Source of the DNA: Candidatus Sulfotelmatobacter sp. | GTDB taxonomy: Bacteria; Acidobacteriota; Terriglobia; Terriglobales; Acidobacteriaceae | Assembly: GCA_030041475.1 (NCBI GenBank) | Contig: JASHNU010000074.1 | Location: 1 to 50,527, forward strand | Direction: 5' to 3' | DNA: 50,527 bases | Part shown: one piece after another, positions 1 to 8,793 of the stretch | Layout: each line of letters begins with the position of its first letter | Position numbering within the stretch: the stretch's first letter is position 1 | Position numbers and translations under genes: made by a program | The notes under the pieces: generated by a model | Seen by the model: only the letters and a program-made list of their open reading frames with translations | What the model was told of the DNA's origin: nothing | The model's database searches: none

Positions 1-953
1 GCACAGAACCTGCGCGACAGCGGTCACAAAGTAATTGTCGGGCTGGACCCGGACCGGAAAGCGCGCAGCAGGCACGGGCGGACGGCATGGTCGTCGTCGC
101 TCCGGATGAGGCGGCAAAACGCGCCGACTGGATCCATGTCCTCACGCCTGACGAAACTCAGGCCGAGTTGTACGAGCAAGCCATCAAACCCTATCTCAAC
201 CCGGGAAAAGTTCTCGGCTTTTCGCACGGCTTCAGCATTCATTTCAAGACCATCGTTCCGCCCGCCGACGTCGACGTGGTCATGATCGCGCCCAAGAGTC
301 CGGGCCACTTGCTGCGACGCGTCTACAGCGAGGGCCGCGGCGTGCCGTCTCTGATTGCGGTCGCGCAGGATGCCAGCAAGCGTGCGCACGAATACGCCCT
401 GGCCTACGCGCACGGCATCGGTTCGACGCGCGCCGGCGTTCTCCAGACGACCTTCCGCGAGGAAACCGAGAGCGATCTGTTCGGCGAGCAGGCGGTGCTT
501 TGCGGCGGCCTGACGTCACTGATCAAGAAGGGATTCGAAACCCTGGTGGAAGCGGGCTATGCGCCGGAAATCGCCTACTTCGAGTGCCTGCACGAAGTGA
601 AGCTCATCGTCGACCTGATCTACGAAGGCGGGTTGGCCCGCATGCGCTACTCGATCTCGAACACGGCCGAATATGGCGACCTCACGCGGGGAGAAAAAGT
701 TGTGGGGCAGGAGACCCGCGCCGCGATGAAGAAAATTCTGGCCGACATACAGAGCGGAGAGTTCGCGCGCGAGTGGATCGCCGAGAACAAGAGCGGCGGT
801 AAGAGATTTGCGCAGTTACGAGAAAAAGAAAAGCAGCACCCGGTTGAGATTGTCGGCGCGCAACTGCGCGGCATGATGAGCTGGCTGCCGCGGGAAGCCA
901 AAAAATCCGCGGACGCGCCGAAAGAAAATCCCAAAAAGGTGGTGAATGCTTAG
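1..953 (+). CDS. ilvC: Ketol-acid reductoisomerase, 5' partial, apparent frameshift
   Basis: This cytoplasmic NADPH enzyme converts acetolactate to dihydroxyisovalerate in valine/isoleucine/leucine synthesis. From base 87 the frame reads a near-complete class I KARI, with [12 protein letters not shown], the Mg-binding region [13 protein letters not shown] and the C-terminal [19 protein letters not shown] and [13 protein letters not shown] segments. The first 69 bases also encode KARI ([21 protein letters not shown]) but in another frame (codons from base 1). The frames rejoin only if one base is missing around 61-71, and with that base the spacing matches family members exactly. The break is therefore either a recent mutation or a sequence error. 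The true start lies upstream of the window. The stop codon overlaps the ilvB start by 8 bases, which implies translational coupling. Confidence 0.93.
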   Translation, partial: TEPARQRSQSNCRAGPGPESAQQARADGMVVVAPDEAAKRADWIHVLTPDETQAELYEQAIKPYLNPGKVLGFSHGFSIHFKTIVPPADVDVVMIAPKSPGHLLRRVYSEGRGVPSLIAVAQDASKRAHEYALAYAHGIGSTRAGVLQTTFREETESDLFGEQAVLCGGLTSLIKKGFETLVEAGYAPEIAYFECLHEVKLIVDLIYEGGLARMRYSISNTAEYGDLTRGEKVVGQETRAAMKKILADIQSGEFAREWIAENKSGGKRFAQLREKEKQHPVEIVGAQLRGMMSWLPREAKKSADAPKENPKKVVNA

Positions 954-2655
954 AGGCGCCGAAATCGTACTGCAGTGCCTGCGCGCCGAAGGCGTGGAGC
1001 TGATGTTCGGCTACCCCGGCGGCGCGATCATGCCGCTCTACGATGCGCTCGAGGGCAGCGGCATTCGGCACGTGCTCACGCGACACGAGCAGGGCGCGGT
1101 ATTCGCGGCCGAGGGATACGCGCGCGTTACGGGCAACGTTGGAGTTGCGCTTGGGACCAGCGGTCCGGGCGCTACGAATCTTGTTACCGGTATTGCCGAC
1201 GCCAAGATGGATTCGGTTCCGCTCGTCTGCATCACAGGCCAGGTGCGCAGTGCGCTCATCGGCACCGACGCCTTTCAGGAGACCGATGTTTTCGGCGTGA
1301 CTTTGTCGCTCACGAAATGGAGCCGGCTGGTCCGCACGCTCGATGAGATTCCGGAAGTGATTGCCGAAGGATTCCACTGGGCGCGCAGCGGGCGTCCAGG
1401 ACCTGTTGTGATAGATATCCCCACCGACATTCTGAAGGCGAAAAAAGAATTCTCCGGGCCGGTGAAATTCACGCCGCACGCCCGGCCTGCTGACGCAAAA
1501 GCCGAGGGCGGCTTCACCGACACGATCGTCGCCATGCTGCGACAGGCTGCAAAGCCGGTTGCACTGGTTGGCGCCGGCGCCAAGCTCTCGGGCGCGATTA
1601 CGGAGCTGAGAACGCTGCTCGACGGGTTGAATATCCCGACGTTTGCCACCGTGCACGGCCTGGGGGCGATTCCTCCGCAGGCACCGTATTACCTGGGTAT
1701 GGTGGGAATGCACGGCACGCGCGCCGCCAACACGGCGCTGCATGAGACGGATTTGCTGCTGGTCTTCGGTGCGCGACTGGACGACCGGGTCACTGGCGAT
1801 CCTACGCGTTTCGCGCCGCACGCCAAGATCGTGCACTTTGAAATTGATCCCGCGCAGCTCGATCGCGTGCGCCCGTGCGATCTCCCCGTGATCGGAAATC
1901 TCGCCAACACGATTCCGGCATTTCGGGCGGAGTTGCGGCGGCATTCGTCATACCTGCCCGACTTCGCCGACTGGCGGCGCGTAGCCTGCGGCCCCGAGCG
2001 GGCCGAACTTGATCCGCGCGGCTTGGCACAACCTACGATCCGTTTTCTCGACGAACTCTTCAGCCGCCTCCCCGAAAACAATGTCATTCTCGCCGACGTG
2101 GGCCAGCACCAGATGTGGGCGGCGCAGCGCTATCGCTCGGCTGCTCCGCGGGGCTTCATCACCTCGGGCGGACTCGGCGCGATGGGTTTTGCCCTGCCGG
2201 CCGCTGTCGGCGTGCAGCTGGCCAAGCCGAACACCTGCGTGCTTTGCGTTTCCGGCGATGGCGGCTTCCAGATGAACATCCAGGAACTGGCTACGGTGCA
2301 TCGGCTCGGCCTGCCCATCAAGTTGGTCATAGTCGACAACAAATATCTGGGAATGGTGCGCCAGTGGCAGCAACTGTTTTACGAGCGCAATTACGCCGAG
2401 ACCGACCTGAGCGACAACCCGGATTTCGTGGAGATCGCGAAAGCGTACAAGATTCACAGCTTCCGCATGAATGAAGACGCCATGCGTGAGTTTCCGGTTT
2501 CAAGCGAGACGGGCGGCCAAATCGACCGCTTTCTGCGTTCGCCCGAGCCGGAGTTGCTGGTGTTTGATTGCGCTCCCGAAGCCAACGTTTTTCCGATGGT
2601 TCCGTCGGGAGCGGCGCTTTCGGAGATGCTACTGGAGGAAGAACCGGCGCAGTAG
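946..2655 (+). CDS. ilvB: Acetolactate synthase large (catalytic) subunit
   Basis: This ThDP enzyme condenses two pyruvates, or pyruvate with 2-ketobutyrate, as the first common step of branched-chain amino acid synthesis. The 569 residues match the usual family length. The N-terminal Pyr domain has [15 protein letters not shown] and the ThDP-activating glutamate E48 in RHEQG. The central domain carries the [14 protein letters not shown]-binding signature. The C-terminal PP domain has the ThDP/Mg motif starting GDGGFQMN (residues 437-444) and ending near D464-N465, followed by [10 protein letters not shown]. The start is ATG at 946, inside the last codons of ilvC. The next gene encodes the ACT regulatory subunit, as expected for a two-subunit AHAS. 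Confidence 0.95.
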   Translation: MLRGAEIVLQCLRAEGVELMFGYPGGAIMPLYDALEGSGIRHVLTRHEQGAVFAAEGYARVTGNVGVALGTSGPGATNLVTGIADAKMDSVPLVCITGQVRSALIGTDAFQETDVFGVTLSLTKWSRLVRTLDEIPEVIAEGFHWARSGRPGPVVIDIPTDILKAKKEFSGPVKFTPHARPADAKAEGGFTDTIVAMLRQAAKPVALVGAGAKLSGAITELRTLLDGLNIPTFATVHGLGAIPPQAPYYLGMVGMHGTRAANTALHETDLLLVFGARLDDRVTGDPTRFAPHAKIVHFEIDPAQLDRVRPCDLPVIGNLANTIPAFRAELRRHSSYLPDFADWRRVACGPERAELDPRGLAQPTIRFLDELFSRLPENNVILADVGQHQMWAAQRYRSAAPRGFITSGGLGAMGFALPAAVGVQLAKPNTCVLCVSGDGGFQMNIQELATVHRLGLPIKLVIVDNKYLGMVRQWQQLFYERNYAETDLSDNPDFVEIAKAYKIHSFRMNEDAMREFPVSSETGGQIDRFLRSPEPELLVFDCAPEANVFPMVPSGAALSEMLLEEEPAQ

Positions 2656-2698
2656 TCGGGCGTACAAATGCCGGCAAGACGCCGGCAGGAGGAAACGC

Positions 2699-3001
2699 AT
2701 GCAGGCCTTTCACATTCGCTACCGCAACACGCAAGGAACGCTGATGCGCATTCTGAATGCGGCTTCGCGCCGTGGCCTGGACCTGCCTTCCGTGCACGCC
2801 GAACCGGCCGAGCACGATCACCAGATCACCTTGTTGCTCGAGGTGAATCCGAAGCAGGTGGGCCAGCTGTTCCGTGAATGGCATGCGATTACGGATGTGA
2901 TTCAAGTGCGCTCGGGCACGGCGCATGCGTCGCTGTGGACCGCACCTCACCCTCCCGGTGGGGTGTCTGTGGAAGAAGCGCGCACGGCGGCACGGGCATA
3001 G
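2699..3001 (+). CDS. ACT-domain acetolactate synthase small subunit
   Basis: A protein of about 100 residues built around one ACT fold: IRYRNTQGTLMRILNAASRRG, then a beta strand HQITLLLEV and the helix QVGQLFREWHAITDV. This is the arrangement seen in IlvM-type short regulatory subunits; IlvN/IlvH types are longer. Such subunits raise catalytic activity and can mediate feedback control by valine. I chose ATG 2699 because a perfect AGGAGG lies at 2687-2692, six bases upstream. The frame is open further upstream, but that stretch overlaps ilvB. The gene starts 43 bases after ilvB and is followed by the hairpin spacer before ilvD. Whether it confers valine sensitivity cannot be read from the sequence. 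Confidence 0.85.
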   Translation: MQAFHIRYRNTQGTLMRILNAASRRGLDLPSVHAEPAEHDHQITLLLEVNPKQVGQLFREWHAITDVIQVRSGTAHASLWTAPHPPGGVSVEEARTAARA

Positions 3002-3063
3002 ATTTGAGCTCAGTCGTCGATTGGGCAAGCATGACGGTCTCCTGGGCGACGTCATGCAACTTG

Positions 3064-3096
3064 GGGAACCTGCGAGAGCAGGTTCCCACTTTTTTC
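3064..3096 (+). terminator. Perfect hairpin plus T-run, terminator or attenuator
   Basis: The 10-bp arms gggaacctgc (3064-3073) and gcaggttccc (3078-3087) are exactly complementary around a gaga tetraloop. They are followed after two bases by six T residues (3090-3095). This is the classical shape of a rho-independent terminator on the + strand. It sits inside an otherwise co-directional ilv operon, 62 bases after the small subunit gene and about 95 bases before ilvD, so it may act as a partial terminator or conditional attenuator. Position and shape are seen; function is inferred. Confidence 0.6.
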
Positions 3097-3135
3097 GGCC
3101 AGTCATTTTTCGGCCGATCATTTTTCGGCTGGTCT
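3091..3135 (+). repeat. Three tandem 15-bp repeats upstream of ilvD
   Basis: Three consecutive 15-base units (3091-3105, 3106-3120, 3121-3135) each begin with tttttcggc and end with a variable c/t, agtca-, gatca- or ggtct-like tail. The first unit overlaps the T-run of the preceding hairpin. The repeats end 54 bases before the ilvD start. They could be slippage products of the terminator tail or a repeated binding site. Confidence 0.75.
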
Positions 3136-3188
3136 TGCGATCGGCGGCCCGTTTCGCATCGGCGACGCAAGTCTTGTACTCTCTGAAT

Positions 3189-4862
3189 ATGGATCTCAAG
3201 CACATCAGCCGCGGAATCACTGACGGGCGCGACCGGGCGCCGGCGCGCGCCATGTTCAAAGCCATCGGATTCACCGATGCTGACCTCAGTCGCCCGCTGA
3301 TCGGCGTGGCCAACACCTGGATCGAGACGATGCCGTGCAATTTTCACCTGCGGCGCCTCTCGGCGAAAGTGAAGGAGGGCATTCGCGACGCCGGCGGCAC
3401 ACCCATGGAGTTCAACACCATCGCGATCTCCGACGGCGAGACCATGGGAACCGAGGGCATGCGCGCGTCACTGGTGAGTCGCGAACTGATCGCCGATTCG
3501 ATTGAACTGGTTTGCCGCGGGCAGTTGTTCGACGCTGTGGTGTGCGTGGTCGGATGCGACAAAACAATTCCCGCCGCAGCCATGGCGCTGGCGCGCATGA
3601 ACCTGCCCGGGATGGTGCTTTACGGTGGCACGATTGCCCCGGGCAGCTATCGCGGCAAGGATGTGACGATTCAGGATGTGTTTGAAGCTGTCGGCGCCAA
3701 CGCCGCAGGCAAGATGACCGATCAGGAACTGAAGAACCTCGAAGACGTCGCGTGCCCGGGCGCAGGAGCGTGCGGCGGTCAGTACACGGCGAACACGATG
3801 TCGACGGTCATGGAGATGATCGGGCTTTCGCCCATGGGCTTCAACAGCGTGCCAGCAATGGACGCGGAGAAAGACAAGGTCTGCTTCGATTGCGGCAAGG
3901 TGGTGATGAATGTCCTCAAGAAAGGGATCAAGCCGCGCGACATCCTGACGCGCGAGGCCTTCGAGAACGCCATCGCCTCCGTGGCCGCGACCGGCGGATC
4001 GACCAATGCCGTGCTTCACCTTCTGGCGATCGCACGCGAAGCGGGGGTGAACCTGCGAATTGACGACTTTCAGACCGTCAGCGAGCGCACGCCGCTGCTG
4101 GCCGATCTCAAGCCTTCAGGACGCTTCGTTGCAGCCGACATGCACCGGGCAGGCGGTGTCGGCTTGCTGGCGAAACGTTTGCTGCAAGGCAAAAAGCTTC
4201 ATCCGAATGCGATTACGGTCACGGGTCTTTCGATTTCCGCAGAAGCGGCGAAAGCAAGTGAGACACCCGGGCAGCAAGTGATCGCGCCGCTCGATAAGCC
4301 GCTCAAAGCGACGGGCGGCCTCGTCATTCTCAAAGGCAATCTTGCGCCCGAAGGATGCGTGGCCAAGATCAGCGGGCATGAGCGGCTGGAACATCGCGGG
4401 CCGGCGCGCGTGTTCGAATCCGAAGAAGACGCGATGGCCGCGGTGACCGGCAAGAAGATCCGCGCCGGAGACGTGGTCGTCATTCGCAATGAAGGGCCGA
4501 AGGGCGGACCCGGCATGCGGGAAATGCTGAGCGTGACGGGAGCGATTGTCGGCGAAGGATTAGGCCAGTCGGTCGCACTTTTGACCGACGGCCGCTTCAG
4601 CGGGGCGACCCACGGGCTTATGGCCGGGCATGTTTCTCCGGAAGCGGCGCTGGGCGGTCCGATCGCTTCGGTGCGCGACGGAGACATGATTCGCTTCGAC
4701 GTGCGCAAGCGGCTGTTGGAAGTCGAGATCAGCGATGACGCGCTGCGCCAGCGGATGGCGCAGTGGAAGCCGCCCCAGCCGCGGTATCCTACAGGGGTGT
4801 TTGCCAAGTATGGAGCGCTGGTGTCGTCGGCGTCGCAGGGCGCGGTCACGTCACCGCGATAA
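3189..4862 (+). CDS. ilvD: Dihydroxy-acid dehydratase
   Basis: This Fe-S dehydratase converts dihydroxyisovalerate or dihydroxymethylvalerate to the 2-keto acid. The 557 residues match the usual length. The cluster-ligand cysteines are C50 (ETMPCNFH), C123 (VGCDKTIPA, followed by the Mg-binding lysine K125) and C195 (GAGACGGQYTANTM). The C-terminal swivel part has LTDGRFSGATHGLMAGHVSPEA. I chose ATG 3189 because MDLKHISRGITDG is the normal IlvD N-terminus. The frame stays open upstream to 2925, but that part would translate the hairpin and repeat region and overlap the small subunit gene, so it is unlikely to be protein. leuC follows after 33 bases. Confidence 0.95.
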   Translation: MDLKHISRGITDGRDRAPARAMFKAIGFTDADLSRPLIGVANTWIETMPCNFHLRRLSAKVKEGIRDAGGTPMEFNTIAISDGETMGTEGMRASLVSRELIADSIELVCRGQLFDAVVCVVGCDKTIPAAAMALARMNLPGMVLYGGTIAPGSYRGKDVTIQDVFEAVGANAAGKMTDQELKNLEDVACPGAGACGGQYTANTMSTVMEMIGLSPMGFNSVPAMDAEKDKVCFDCGKVVMNVLKKGIKPRDILTREAFENAIASVAATGGSTNAVLHLLAIAREAGVNLRIDDFQTVSERTPLLADLKPSGRFVAADMHRAGGVGLLAKRLLQGKKLHPNAITVTGLSISAEAAKASETPGQQVIAPLDKPLKATGGLVILKGNLAPEGCVAKISGHERLEHRGPARVFESEEDAMAAVTGKKIRAGDVVVIRNEGPKGGPGMREMLSVTGAIVGEGLGQSVALLTDGRFSGATHGLMAGHVSPEAALGGPIASVRDGDMIRFDVRKRLLEVEISDDALRQRMAQWKPPQPRYPTGVFAKYGALVSSASQGAVTSPR

Positions 4863-4895
4863 TTCGGCGGCACCACAGGTGCTCGGGCACAGGCT

Positions 4896-6305
4896 ATGGC
4901 TGTGAAGAGAACATTATTCGAAAAGATCTGGGACGCGCATCTGGTGGCACAGTCACCGGGGCGCTCACCTATTCTTTATATCGACCTGCATCTTGTACAC
5001 GAAGTGACATCGCCGCAGGCATTCGACGGCCTGCGCGCCGCTGAACGAGAAGTCAGGCAGCCGGCGCGTACCGTGGCCACCGTGGACCACAACATTCCGA
5101 CCGAGCCCCGCGGAACTCCCATCACCGATGTGATCGCGGCGCGGCAGATCGCGACGCTGCAGCAGAACTGCAAGGAATTCGGCGTGCGGCTGTTCGACAT
5201 GGACTCGCCGGAACAAGGAATCGTTCACGTTATCGGCCCGGAGCTGGGCCTGACGCAGCCGGGCATGACCATCGTCTGCGGCGACAGCCACACCAGCACC
5301 CACGGCGCGTTCGGCGCGCTTGCCTTTGGTATCGGCACGTCGGAGGTTGAGCACGTTCTCGCCACGCAGTGCCTGGCGCAGCAGAAGCCCAAGACGACGA
5401 AGATTGACGTGCATGGGCAGCTGGCCGAAGGCGTGTCGGCAAAAGATCTCGCGCTCGGCATCATCGGGCAGATCGGCACCGACGGCGCGACGGGCCATGT
5501 GATCGAGTACGCGGGGCCGGCGGTGAGTGCCCTCTCCATGGAAGGGCGCATGACCCTGTGCAATATGAGCATTGAAGCCGGGGCGCGCGCGGGAATGGTG
5601 GCGCCGGATGAGACCACCATCGCGTACGTCGCAGGCCGTCGCTTCGCGCCGGTCGGCGATGAGTGGGACCGGGCACTCGAGCAGTGGCGAAATCTTCCCA
5701 CCGATGACGGCGCCGCGTTTGACAAAGTTGTGGACATCGACGCCGCGCAGCTCTGTCCATTTGTGACCTGGGGGACAAACCCGGGGATGGTCGCTCCGGT
5801 AACGGGACGCGTGCCCGATATCAATGGCATGCGGGAAGCGGAACGGCGTTCGATGGAGCTGGCCCTCCAGTACATGGGCCTGGAGCCGGGACGGCGGATC
5901 GAAGACATTGGCATCGATCGTGTATTCATCGGATCATGCACGAATTCGCGCATCGAGGACCTGCGCGCTGCCGCGCGGGTGGCCAAGGGACACCACGTGA
6001 ATTCCAAAGTGCGGGCAATGGTGGTTCCGGGATCGCAAGCGGTGAAGCGAGCCGCCGAGCAGGAAGGGTTGCACCGAATTTTTCAGGATGCCGGATTTGA
6101 ATGGCGCGAGTCGGGATGCTCGATGTGTCTGGGCATGAACCCGGATATCCTGCAGCCGGGCGAGCGCTGTGCTTCCACCAGCAACCGCAATTTTGAAGGA
6201 CGCCAGGGGCGCGGAGGGCGGACTCATTTGGTCAGTCCGATGATGGCGGCGGCCGCGGCGATTGCCGGGCATTTCACGGATATTCGGAACTGGAAGTTTC
6301 GGTGA
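4896..6305 (+). CDS. leuC: 3-isopropylmalate dehydratase large subunit
   Basis: This aconitase-family subunit isomerises 2-isopropylmalate to 3-isopropylmalate in leucine synthesis, together with LeuD encoded 320 bases downstream. The 469 residues are typical. The [4Fe-4S] ligands are C348 in [11 protein letters not shown], and C408 and C411 in [12 protein letters not shown]. Other family segments are [32 protein letters not shown] and the terminal [19 protein letters not shown]. It is co-directional with the ilv genes (33 bases from ilvD), giving a combined ilv-leu operon. leuA and leuB are not in the window. Confidence 0.96.
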   Translation: MAVKRTLFEKIWDAHLVAQSPGRSPILYIDLHLVHEVTSPQAFDGLRAAEREVRQPARTVATVDHNIPTEPRGTPITDVIAARQIATLQQNCKEFGVRLFDMDSPEQGIVHVIGPELGLTQPGMTIVCGDSHTSTHGAFGALAFGIGTSEVEHVLATQCLAQQKPKTTKIDVHGQLAEGVSAKDLALGIIGQIGTDGATGHVIEYAGPAVSALSMEGRMTLCNMSIEAGARAGMVAPDETTIAYVAGRRFAPVGDEWDRALEQWRNLPTDDGAAFDKVVDIDAAQLCPFVTWGTNPGMVAPVTGRVPDINGMREAERRSMELALQYMGLEPGRRIEDIGIDRVFIGSCTNSRIEDLRAAARVAKGHHVNSKVRAMVVPGSQAVKRAAEQEGLHRIFQDAGFEWRESGCSMCLGMNPDILQPGERCASTSNRNFEGRQGRGGRTHLVSPMMAAAAAIAGHFTDIRNWKFR

Positions 6306-6317
6306 ACGAGGCTGGCG

Positions 6318-6620
6318 ATGGAGTGGCCCCTTCTGGTTGTATTGATCACGACTGTTCTGGGCTTCGTCGTCGTTGGTATTTCGAACTTCATCTACTACGA
6401 GATCTTCCGAGAGGTTCGTGCTGTCAGCCCGGAATGGCAGATGAGCTTCTGGAAGGTTGGCGCGAAATCGCGGAGGGTCCTTAAGCGGCACCGCGAGCTT
6501 TTCCCAGACAGCAGACAGCGCTCTAAGATGGGCTGGCTAAGCGCTGTTGGACTGGCGTTATTTCTTGGGGGAACGGTCTTCGGGATACTTGCGACAAACG
6601 CAGGCTGGATCAAGAACTGA
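6318..6620 (+). CDS. Small two-helix membrane protein of unknown function
   Basis: A 100-residue protein I do not recognise. It has a hydrophobic segment at residues 3-27 (LLVVLITTVLGFVVVGI and following), a basic central part rich in K and R (KVGAKSRRVLKRHRELF) and a second hydrophobic segment at about 73-94 (WLSAVGLALFLGGTVFGIL). The basic loop suggests that both ends face outward and the middle lies in the cytoplasm. It starts 12 bases after leuC and ends 8 bases before leuD, so it is co-transcribed and interrupts the usual leuCD pair. No function can be assigned. Confidence 0.7.
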   Translation: MEWPLLVVLITTVLGFVVVGISNFIYYEIFREVRAVSPEWQMSFWKVGAKSRRVLKRHRELFPDSRQRSKMGWLSAVGLALFLGGTVFGILATNAGWIKN

Positions 6621-6628
6621 GATAGGAA

Positions 6629-7216
6629 ATGAAACCATTTACCGTGCATACCGGCCGCGTAGCGCCGCTCGATCGGGTCAATGTCGACACCGATCAGATC
6701 ATTCCCAAGCAATTCTTGAAGCGGATCGAGAAGACCGGCTTTGGGCAGTTTCTCTTTTACGACTGGCGCTTTGACGGCGGCGGCACGAAGATTGCCGATT
6801 TCGTTCTGCACGCCCCACGCTACCAGGGCGCAACGATCCTGCTCGCGGGGAAGAATTTCGGCTGCGGCTCGTCGCGCGAGCATGCAGTCTGGGCACTCGC
6901 GGATTTCGGCTTTCGCGCGGTCATCTCCTCTTCCTTCGCCGACATTTTCGCCAACAACAGCACCAAGAACGGATTCCTCCCCGTGCGGCTCAGCGAAAAC
7001 GAGATCGCAGAACTCATGCGCCGCGCGGACGGAATCGACGACTACCGGCTCACGGTTGATCTGGAGAAGTGCGAAGTTCGCGACGACCGGGGATTTCGCG
7101 CGCAGTTCGTGATCGACGATTTCGTGCGCCACTGCCTGCTCAACGGACTCGACGACATTGGCCTTACTCTGCAGCATGAGGCCGAGATCGCTGCCTACGA
7201 GGCTCGTCATCGCTAA
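6629..7216 (+). CDS. leuD: 3-isopropylmalate dehydratase small subunit
   Basis: The swivel-domain partner of LeuC. The 195 residues match the family. Characteristic segments are GRVAPLDRVNVDTDQIIPKQFLK near the N-terminus, and GKNFGCGSSREHAVWAL followed by DFGFRAVISSSFADIFANNSTKNGFLP, which form the substrate-contact and interface region. ATG 6629 is preceded by a weak AGGAA. It is the last recognisable gene of the ilv-leu operon; a gene-free stretch of 311 bases follows before the efflux genes. Confidence 0.95.
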   Translation: MKPFTVHTGRVAPLDRVNVDTDQIIPKQFLKRIEKTGFGQFLFYDWRFDGGGTKIADFVLHAPRYQGATILLAGKNFGCGSSREHAVWALADFGFRAVISSSFADIFANNSTKNGFLPVRLSENEIAELMRRADGIDDYRLTVDLEKCEVRDDRGFRAQFVIDDFVRHCLLNGLDDIGLTLQHEAEIAAYEARHR

Positions 7217-7527
7217 CTCGGCAGGAGTAACCAGGCGCAGGAAATCGCCCGAGATTAACGAGTCGTCAAGGGAGGTAAAGAATTGTAAAACCTCCACCCC
7301 GGCCTTGACCTGCTGAATGCCTCCAGTTGATGCTGGAATGGGCGATTTTCGCAGCAAAGGCCTGCCGGTAGCCAGTTTGATCTCCTCAAAAGGGGTCGCC
7401 TCCTTGCCAGGAAAAATCCCTGCCTACTGACGCAAAGTTACCGAAACGAAGCCTACAATGCTTACGTCTAATTACCAGGTCTCGAGCCAGGCTCAGCGAG
7501 AGCCTTGCCACCTTTAAATCTGCCAAT
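7217..7527. other. Gene-free spacer between leuD and the RND efflux genes
   Basis: No convincing coding frame, RNA gene or strong terminator was seen. A TACAAT hexamer at 7454-7459 resembles a -10 box for the efflux operon, but no matching -35 was found at the right distance. A short ggctc/gagcc hairpin lies at 7490-7504. The promoter of the efflux operon is presumably here. Confidence 0.5.
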
Positions 7528-8793
7528 ATGACTGAACTAATTCGCCTTAAAAATAGCCCTCGCGTGATGCTCCTCGGCTGGGCACGCGGCATCACGATCG
7601 TTGCTCTTGCAGCAGCTTGCTTATCTTTGCTGTACTGCAGCAGCGCCGACTCAAAACAACAGAAGGCCCAGGCTGCGGGGCCTCACGCGGTTTCGGTTGC
7701 CATTGCACAGGTGCAAAAGCAGGACGTGCCCGTTTACCTTACCGGTCTGGGATCCGTAACGGCGTTTTATACCGCAAACATCAAGAGCCGCGTCGACGGC
7801 CAGATCATGAAGGTGAATTTCCAGGAGGGGCAGATCGTCCACGAAAACGATTTGCTGATCGAGATTGATGACCGTCCTTATAAGGTTCAGCTGGAGCAGA
7901 TGGAAGCGCAGCTTTTCAAGGATCAGGCGTCGCTGCGGGATGCCAAACTGAACCTGGATCGTTACACGGCGCTGATTCCCTCCGGCAGCATCGCGCAACA
8001 GCAGGTGGACACGCAAAAGGCCACGGTCGACCAGCTCGACGGGCAGGTGCGCACCGACCAGGCGCAAATCGACAATGCAAAATTGCAGATTGTCTATTGC
8101 CACATCACGGCGCCATTTACCGGACGCGTCGGCTTGCGTCAGGTCGATCCGGGTAACATCGTTCATGCCGCCGACACGAATCCCATGCTGATACTCACGC
8201 AGCTGCAACCGATCGCCGTGATTTTCACTCTTCCTGAAGATCAACTGCAGACCGTCGCGCAGCACATGAAACAGGGAGTTCTGGAAGTGGATGCTTTCAG
8301 CCGCGATGACCAGACCAAGCTGGCCACGGGCAAGCTGCAGACAATCGACAATGAGATTGATCCCACAACCGGGACGGCAAAACTCAAGGCCGTTTTCGAC
8401 AATAAAGACAACAACCTGTGGCCTAACCAGTTTGTCAACGCAAACCTGCTGCTCGAAACCCGAAAAAACAGCATTACTGTGCCTACGGCGGCAATTCTGC
8501 GCGGTCCGCAAGGCACCTACGTTTATGCCGTTAATCCTGACAAGACGGTGCAAGACCGCCTCGTCACCGTCGCAATCACACAAGGAGACACGACTGTGAT
8601 TACGAGCGGTGTAAACCCGGGCGACACCGTCGTCACTGACGGCCAGGACAAGCTGCAAAGGGGCAGCCGTATTGAACCGCGAGCTGGCACACCGGCTGCC
8701 CCGGCGAGCGGGAGCACGGCCAACGGGGCCGGAAGTCAGCGCAAGAATCCGTCCGCCGCAGCAACGCCAGCTTCAGGAACCTCAGGTTCATGA
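7528..8793 (+). CDS. RND efflux periplasmic adaptor (MdtA-type, HlyD family)
   Basis: A membrane fusion protein linking inner-membrane RND permeases to an outer-membrane channel. An N-terminal hydrophobic anchor (about residues 19-38) precedes a periplasmic body. The lipoyl half-motif is [18 protein letters not shown], followed by [19 protein letters not shown]. The helical hairpin lies at about residues 115-190. The second lipoyl half is [20 protein letters not shown], and a beta-barrel follows ([17 protein letters not shown]). The C-terminus is a low-complexity A/G/S/P tail. Its last four bases overlap the next gene (ATGA). The order adaptor-permease-permease is that of mdtABC; the substrate is unknown. 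The initiation codon is not marked by an obvious ribosome site, and M14 is an alternative. Confidence 0.9.
   Translation: MTELIRLKNSPRVMLLGWARGITIVALAAACLSLLYCSSADSKQQKAQAAGPHAVSVAIAQVQKQDVPVYLTGLGSVTAFYTANIKSRVDGQIMKVNFQEGQIVHENDLLIEIDDRPYKVQLEQMEAQLFKDQASLRDAKLNLDRYTALIPSGSIAQQQVDTQKATVDQLDGQVRTDQAQIDNAKLQIVYCHITAPFTGRVGLRQVDPGNIVHAADTNPMLILTQLQPIAVIFTLPEDQLQTVAQHMKQGVLEVDAFSRDDQTKLATGKLQTIDNEIDPTTGTAKLKAVFDNKDNNLWPNQFVNANLLLETRKNSITVPTAAILRGPQGTYVYAVNPDKTVQDRLVTVAITQGDTTVITSGVNPGDTVVTDGQDKLQRGSRIEPRAGTPAAPASGSTANGAGSQRKNPSAAATPASGTSGS

Noticed and set aside
682-1944. Minus-strand open frame of 420 codons
   Set aside because: Antisense to ilvC and ilvB, which are unmistakable; composition is R/H/Q-rich as expected for a shadow frame.
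2925-3188. N-terminal extension of ilvD by 88 codons
   Set aside because: It would translate the hairpin and 15-bp repeats and overlap the small subunit gene; the family N-terminus begins at 3189.
6395-7357. Minus-strand open frame of 320 codons
   Set aside because: Mostly antisense to leuD and the small membrane protein gene; no recognisable domain and a start in the spacer without a ribosome site.
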